Assembly (NCBI GenBank): GCA_036417435.1
Contig: CM070900.1
Span: forward strand, 117,878,315 to 117,942,314
Direction: 5' to 3'
DNA from: Inia geoffrensis
Taxonomy: Eukaryota; Chordata; Mammalia; Artiodactyla; Iniidae
Length of the DNA stretch: 64,000 nt
In this document: piece by piece, positions 57,621 to 64,000 of the stretch
Layout: each line of letters begins with the position of its first letter
How positions within the stretch are numbered: position 1 is the stretch's first letter
Notes under the pieces: generated by a model
What the model saw: the letters and a program-made list of their open reading frames with translations, nothing else
Database searches by the model: none
What the model was told of the DNA's origin: nothing
Position numbers and translations under genes: made by a program

Positions 57621-60504
57621 TAGTACGCTAAACAAGAAAATGGTATGCAACACCATCATCATCAGCCTTTGAAAGTAGGACATTGGCCTGGTAGGTAATC
57701 ACCAGCTCTGGGTTATCACTGATATTTTCTAAGTGCTCACACACCATAGGTATTCTTCCTGAGATTCCAGGTAAGATTCACTACTCTAATTTGCGGAATT
57801 ATGTCCTTCCCCTTTTTTGAAAATTCTTTAGCATCTAAAGGCCAATATTTAATGTAGTCCAACAACAATTACATACTGATTTATATTGTTTTCTAGTTAC
57901 TACAAAGGTATACTGCAGATACAACCTGTAGTCTATCCTACTGCCTAGCCCAATGCTATGCATCCTTGCCAACTGCTTTGAACAGGTCTCCGTTCTTTTA
58001 ACAAATCCTGGATTAGATCAGCTCACATCTTTAGACATCAATTGCTCAACCAGTGGGATCTACTATGTCTATTTGTGTATCAACCTAATACCAATATCTT
58101 ACATTATATTCAGTCTTAGAGTAGTGTTGTCCTTTTCATCTAAAGAGATTACCAAATATTTTTGATGAGATATTTTCAAATTTTTTAATATACTCCATTT
58201 ATTGCATGAATCTAGGCCTTGATCTTTACTATTCTTTGTGTATTTCCTTAATCTCAAATCAGTCCTCTATCTTCACTGACTTTCAATTTTTTCCAAAAGG
58301 GCTAAATGTTTTACCTCCTTTATTTTTGTCTATTGCCTTTTTTCTTTCTCTATTCACCTTGACCTGCCCATCTCTCATTTACAGTCTCTATAGTCTCATG
58401 TTTTTGTTTTTGTTTTTCTGCTAATTTCTCTCTCAGTTTCTTCTGTGCTTCCCTTTCCTTTTCTTTCAAGCCCCTGAATTTCCTGACATAGATACACTCC
58501 TTGAAGTTTCATGAGTCAAAAACTGAAGAAAATTTTAAAAAACCAAAAACCTATGAAATATTTATTTGGAGAGGGGCATTACAGGGTTTCTGCAGGGACT
58601 GGTGTTAGGTGTGGTGTTATGTAACATTAGTTAACAAAGGGAAGTAAACAGTCTATTAATTAAATTCACAGATAATATTAAACAGGGAGGCACTGAGAAA
58701 CAGTATACAAAAGAAAAGAGGAAAATTCAAAATAACTTTTAGTTAAACAATTTTTGATATCTGTGATTTAAGAAAAGTTACTCCAGATATGGAATTAAAC
58801 ATAGTATTTAATGAAGAATAAACAATCAGAAATGCTGGGTAAAGACATGGGTAAAAGAACCTGAACACAATTTTTAAAAAAATGAATTTGGCTCATTCTG
58901 ATTTTATTGGCCACTCAAATATGAACGTAATACATTCCAAAACATTTTGCAGTTTTGATAACTCAATATGTGAAAAGGTAACTCTGACTCAGTAATACAA
59001 TTTTAGAGAAACTCAAGGAATTTAGATCAAATATCTGAGTAGTTTCTGAAGGGAAAACTAAGCAAGAAGTCATAAAGAGCATTATTGTGTTTCATGCCCT
59101 AGTGCATACTCAGCTAAACAAATAGGCTTCCAAGCTTCTCTTAAGAGTGTCAAAAGGTTTCATTGACAGAATTTTGAAAAGAAGCCTTTACTCCTAACCC
59201 CTAATATCCTTACTGCATTTGTTGACCTCATCTTAAAATTTTCAAGAGCACAAATTTCCTTATTAGGGAGATGTTTTGAGCAAATAACATTGAGGAGATA
59301 CAGGTTAATGGAAATTATTTTGATGAAAGAGTAAATAGCTCTGCAGAGATTACAGTATGTGGTATAATAACTAAGCTTGATGAAAATTATAAACACCATG
59401 GAGAAATTAAAGAATAGTACAATCTCTGAGGCAGTAAAATAAACTTCAAAGAAAATTATTGGGAGCCCTCTTAAAGCATTTAAACTTACATATGGTTAAA
59501 GGAGCTTAGATCAATTAGATCTAAATATCCCTTCTCTTGAAAGAAGAGTAGAAAATATCTTTATTTTTTATTATTTAGGTTATTTTTATCCTTTGGTCTT
59601 TATTTTGCTGATTTTTCATTATTCTATATCAGAAATTTTTCCCCTTCATCAATTCTAGTCTGTTTTTCTTTGCCTACTAGTTTCCTCTAACCAGGAATAG
59701 TTCTATTTTTCCTTTCTGCACCTGGTTCCTTTACATGATAGTGCTCCATGATAGAAGTAAGAGAGAAAAGGAAGTGGAATGGTTTCAGGGCAAGGGAAAT
59801 GGGGGACTCAAGGTGGTATAGGACTCCAGTTCACATTCTCCTCATCATTACACTCCCATTCTTTGCCTCTGTCTGTACCAATTTAAATACCACCTGAAAC
59901 ACAGTCATGGAATCCAACTAACCTTTGGCCTCTTCACCTTAGGAGTCTTGAAAAGTCTCTGAATTCAGGTTGCATTCTTGGGTCTACCTGAGAATCTCCC
60001 AGTAACCCATTCATCTCTGAATTTAGTTAGTACATCAAATACACAAACCTTTTTAATAGGCTTTAAAGTAACTATACAATGAAAGGGTTAAATAGAGCCT
60101 TGAGATAATTCCAGATAAAATAAGGTGAGTTTTAAGTACATCAAAATAAATTGTGAGTAATGTAACTTTACCTAACTAAAACTACCTTTCTAAGATATTT
60201 CTAACTATAATTATTTCTTAATTCACATTTTTGAAGAACTCAATTTCACTTGTTATCTTAACACAACTTTTTAATATTTTAACTTTCTCTTCATTCTTTA
60301 ATTGTGAAAATAACAATGAAATATAACATGTATACAGCAGTAACTTCCAGATTTCTGTATTTTACAGACTACTAAAGCTTCAACAAAATTGAGAGACTAC
60401 TGAATTATGAATTTTGTGAAGTGAGTATTTTGTTATTATTAACTATCATTTCCTACAACTCTATTTCATAAAAGGAAAAGACATTTCTAGCAGAAATAGT
60501 GAAA

Positions 60505-60600
60505 AGTGGGGTCAGGGAATAGGGGACAGGGAGAGAGAAAGGAAGGGAGAGAGGGAAAAAACAAAAAGAAAAGGGAAGGAGATAATTTCAGAAAAAAAGC
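60505..60600 (+). repeat. Purine-rich tract
   Basis: GTGGGGTCAGGGAATAGGGG, GGGAGAGAGAAAGGAAGGGA continuing in G/A to about 60598. It generates mutually antisense open frames (60487-60742), which I discard. Confidence 0.85.
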
Positions 60601-60706
60601 AAAGTCTTTTGAATTACATAAATTTAGCTTCATGAAATGTGCATGGTATATTGTGTCCTTCTTCTTCATTGGATTTTTAAAAATTGGCATTGGTTTGCAG
60701 ACCAGG

Positions 60707-61060
60707 TATCCTAGTTTGGATTTTCCCAGAAGCAGACTCTGAAACTAAGACTTGAGTGTTAAGTTGTTTATTTGGGAGGTGATCCTGGGAAATTTCAGAA
60801 GAAGAGTAGGGAAGGGAAGGAAGTTAATACAAGATGTGTTAAGGATCTGGTCACTGCTAAGAGCAGCTGGGGCTCGATCCTACCGGGGAGCTCTGAGAGC
60901 TGACACACCTGAAAGACACTGACACTGGTTTTTATTCTTGAGCTCCTGTTTGTCATTGGTTGAGGGCTGCTTCTGAAAGCATCTCCTTTCCAACACCTCC
61001 AGACTGCCCTGTGTGCAGCCTGAGCATCTCTCTTGGATAGAGAAAGCCCACAGGTAGAAA
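60707..61060 (+). repeat. Dispersed repeat, copy 1 (family not assigned)
   Basis: ATCCTAGTTTGGATTTTCCC, AGAAGCAGACTCTGAAACTA, GGGAGGTGATCCTGGGAAAT, GGCTCGATCCTACCGGGGAG and AGGGCTGCTTCTGAAAGC. The same succession recurs at 62508-62890. It has the look of an old LTR or DNA element; I cannot place its family. Confidence 0.65.
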
Positions 61061-62340
61061 GGAACTGGTGTTTGCAGTGAGAGACCACTGCCTGCATAGA
61101 ACAGATGAATGCCAAACGGTAGGGGCTTCGCACTACTTACACCAGGGTTTGAGAACCCCTGTGATGAAGAATTTATTTCTGTTAAATATAGGCATGTTGT
61201 TTGTTATACTGGAGTCATTTTGTATTTCAGTTATCCTATTCTATGACCTAACTAAGGCTATTTAGCACAAATGGCTAAGAAGCTTATTCAGTGTTAGTCA
61301 TGGTGTGGCTGGGATGAGAACCCATTTCGCAGTCATGAATATTATCACTGGAGCAATGCTGACCAGAGGGAGTGACTTTCTAGGACTATTTATTGCTTGA
61401 TTCAAATATATTTTGTCTTTTTTTTAACATGTATTTTCAGCTAAATAATAGGATAGAAGCAAACGTGATTATGCATTGGACATAAAATAGCTCATTGACG
61501 ACCAAATGGGAAAAATTCAAGAAAAACTATCATGAGTATTACAGTGGCATTTGTGAAGAAATAATTTGATAATATGTTTTGTTTCGTTAAAAGTTGTACA
61601 AAATTCATGCCTTATATTTGTATTGATAGAAACTTTTAAAGTTGTCAAAGTGTTCTCTTGTGCACTGCCTCTTTCACAACTCTGAAAAAGTATGACAATA
61701 TTATTATCTTCAACAGACAGATATGTAAGCTTTTGAGTTCCAAAGGTGTGGTCGATTCGCCTTAAGTGATGAAGGTTTATTATAAGGATTTCTGGGGAAG
61801 TAAGGTAGGACAAGCAAACTTTCCCCCAACGAAACGTCTAGTCTCATAGGGAACCGTAAGATCACTAACAGCCATGCTTGTGGTCATGTCTGAAGAATGG
61901 GGACCATGTTATTATCTCCTTTCATGGTGCCACCATTCCCATGGCCCAGGAGCCCTGTCACTCCTTCATTCTATTCCTCTGCTCAACACAGCCACTGATT
62001 CTGACTCTGCCCCCAGTACCAACCACCCCCAACCACCTCTCTCTCCACACCTCTCTATCTCAGGATTCCTGCTTACTCGTGGCTTCCATTACGTCTTTCC
62101 TTCCACTTACAAATATTTATTAAGTTCCAAGGAAACAATGCTGAGCCAAAATAGGCATGGTCCTTGCTCTCATGGATCATACAATTTAGAGTGAGGCAAA
62201 CATTTAATCATCTAATAAATAAATGCAGCATTTAACACTAAGATAAATGATATTAGGGAAAGAAAAGCTAAACTGACTTAAAATCTTTATGGTTTTTATA
62301 GTCACTTGACAGATTCCTTGTTGAGTGTTCACAGAGCGTT

Positions 62341-62507
62341 ACAGTATGATAACATAGATAGTAAATCAGCTCCAAACCTGAGTGCTTGGACAGAGATTGT
62401 ATGTAAATCCCTCCTCTGCCACTGCTAGCTCTATAACTCTGGTCAAGTTGCTTAACCTCTCTGAGTCTCAGTTTTCTCATCTGTTACCTGTGTGGGTAGC
62501 AATATTT
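62341..62507 (+). repeat. MIR SINE fragment
   Basis: CCCTCCTCTGCCACTGCTAG, AAGTTGCTTAACCTCTCTGA and GTCTCAGTTTTCTCATCTGT are MIR signatures in order. Confidence 0.88.
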
Positions 62508-62890
62508 ATTGTGAGGTTGGGTTCCCCCAGAATCAGACCCCAAGACTAGAATCGTTTTATAAATTATTTGAGAGATCATCCCAAGAAACTCCACTGCAGA
62601 GGGAAGTGAGACAGGGAAGGGAAGGAAGCCAATAAAGGGTATGTCATCAAGTAGGTAATCACTGTGGGCAAGGGGTGCGAGCTCAATCCGATGGGGAACT
62701 AGGGGAAATCTTGTTAAACACACCTCAGAGTTATACTACATGAGGAGTGAGGAAGCTGAGGTACTTATCCCCCGACTCCCTTCCACCTTTGGTGAAGGCT
62801 GCTCCTAGATTCTTTAACCCGCTGTACTTCTGAGATGTCCCATGCTCACAGGTGAGAGAAAGCAAAGCTGGGAGTTACCAGGGAGATTCC
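62508..62890 (+). repeat. Dispersed repeat, copy 2 (same family as 60707-61060)
   Basis: GTGAGGTTGGGTTCCCCCAG, AATCAGACCCCAAGACTAGA, GAGAGATCATCCCAAGAAAC, GAGCTCAATCCGATGGGGAA, GAAGGCTGCTCCTAGATTC. Same orientation as copy 1, about 1.8 kb apart, diverged from it. Confidence 0.65.
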
Positions 62891-63159
62891 ATGGCCATGC
62901 ACTAGAATGGTGAGTGACAAGGGAATGTGGGTGAGGCGATGAGAGCTTCTACACCTACCTTCAGGAGGTTTTTATGAGGATTTGAGATAAGAAGATAATG
63001 GAACAAAGTAGGAACTCAATAAACTGTATTTATTACAACGAATAAAATTCTTGTTGAGAGGATGAGATGTGCACTTACGAAGTGGTAACATAATAACACA
63101 CTACAATGTAAAATTCAATATGTGATTGTTAACATGAGTTAACATGTTATATTACCACA

Positions 63160-63480
63160 ATGGCAGTTCAGAAGAGTCTGATAGATTGTGTCCTAGAGAA
63201 AAAGGGCAGAGCTTTTCCTTGAGTTTCTAACTCCTTTAATAGTGAAAGAAAAGAGACTGGATCTCTCAGGCAAGGGGCTAAGAGAAGGTAAGAAGACAAG
63301 ATGAACATTTTTCTGTGGTAGAGAAGGAGGAAGCAGCCTTACCAGAGCAGAGAATTCATAATCACAAAGGAAGATGAAATTGTAAGTTAGGGCAAAGTCA
63401 AGGAAGTTTTTAAACGTTAACCAGAGGCATTTGGATTTTATCTTGAGGCAAATAGGCACCTTCTGAAGATTGTTGAATAA
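63160..63480 (-). repeat. L2 LINE fragment, minus orientation
   Basis: GGCAAAGTCAAGGAAGTTTT, AACCAGAGGCATTTGGATTT and TATCTTGAGGCAAATAGGC correspond to the reversed L2 segment normally reading AAGGAGTTTGGATTTTATTC. Other short L2 pieces are at about 62105-62215 (minus) and 63850-64000 (plus, ACTCCCAAATTAATATCTCC). Confidence 0.6.
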
Positions 63481-64000
63481 CGAAAACCATCATGAAAACA
63501 AAAATTGAAGAATGAACATTGAGTCTTAAATCTTGAAAAAGACATTGGAATTTATATAGAATAAGTCCTACCCAATACAAAAGGCCTTTCTAGAAAGTCT
63601 GTGACTTGGTGAAAATATGAACATTTGCAGTGATTCCATGTTCATAAGATATGGCATTAGCTCTAAGTGTTAAAAAGTGGTTCCCTTTATTGAACAGAAA
63701 TGTGCTCCTGGTGACTTCCTCACATTAGCCCTGATTCATGTTTCTAAATTTATATTAAACATAGAGCCCTTATAATACTTGAAGATAACTAATAAGTCCT
63801 TCAAGACACCTTTTTAAGTTCTAAATGTTGGGAGTACCCTTGGCTTTTTCACTGTCTACTACTCTTCCTAAATAATTTAATCTAGATCCATGACTTTAAA
63901 TACCATATATATGCAAATAACTCCCAAATTAATATCTCCAACCCCAGCATCTCCTCTTAGCTCAAACTGTCCCTTGGCAACTCCATTTGAATATCTCATG

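Larger units (their letters stand above)
56481..64000. other. Intergenic DNA upstream of RASA1
   Basis: No gene is recognised on either strand. Open frames here are short and contradict each other. Contents that can be named: a MER5-like hAT fragment (57465-57620), a dispersed repeat pair (60707-61060, 62508-62890), a MIR (62341-62510), L2 pieces (about 62105-62215, 63160-63480, 63850-64000) and a purine-rich tract (60505-60600). The 56481-57460 and 57620-60500 stretches hold nothing I recognise. Confidence 0.85.

Noticed and set aside
57953..58424. Two hydrophobic plus-strand frames (70 and 72 codons) upstream of RASA1
   Set aside because: Phe/Leu-rich translations come from pyrimidine-rich DNA. 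They are short, with no signal, domain or splice context supporting a gene.
60487..60742. Overlapping plus and minus frames at a purine-rich tract
   Set aside because: Generated by G/A-rich low-complexity sequence.

Overview
This is mammalian nuclear DNA, most likely from a cetacean. The window holds about a dozen tRNA-derived CHR-type SINEs, whose head reads GGCTTCCCTGGTGGCGCAGT, and two 3' ends of a young L1 of the whale/dolphin type. Older mammalian repeats (L2, MIR, L1M, hAT-Charlie, Tigger) are also present. I saw no bovine BovB/BovA elements. There are no bacterial genes, CRISPR arrays, viral genes or gene clusters.

The only gene I can support is RASA1 (p120 RasGAP), on the minus strand. 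Its start codon is at 55378, inside a CpG island of about 1.6 kb. Exons 1 to 8 can be placed to the base: 54861-55378, 17849-18001, 16726-16861, 16047-16117, 12231-12348, 9076-9107, 4692-4744 and 2210-2360. They join in frame, with no stop, into about 410 codons. These encode the low-complexity N-terminus, the first SH2 domain, the SH3 domain and the second SH2 domain. The PH, C2 and RasGAP catalytic exons lie beyond the left edge. The protein is 7 residues shorter than human in exon 1 and otherwise nearly identical in the SH2/SH3 region.

Layout on + coordinates: 1-2209 is part of intron 8; 2210-18001 holds exons 8 to 2 with small to medium introns; 18002-54860 is the 36.9 kb intron 1, which carries most of the mobile elements (a nearly full-length ancient L1 at about 38.65-46.2 kb with nested insertions, a rearranged L1 at about 31.8-36.3 kb, a Tigger transposon, a hAT copy split by a solo LTR, and 11 CHR/SINE2 insertions); 54861-56480 is exon 1 plus the CpG-island promoter; 56481-64000 is upstream intergenic DNA with old repeats only.

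The points most worth a second look are a GC-AG intron after exon 3, a 32-nt microexon, a roughly 480-nt ATG-free leader upstream of the RASA1 start, the strongly antisense-biased and partly inverted SINEs of intron 1, and several nested insertions with clear target-site duplications. I found no convincing new biological system here.
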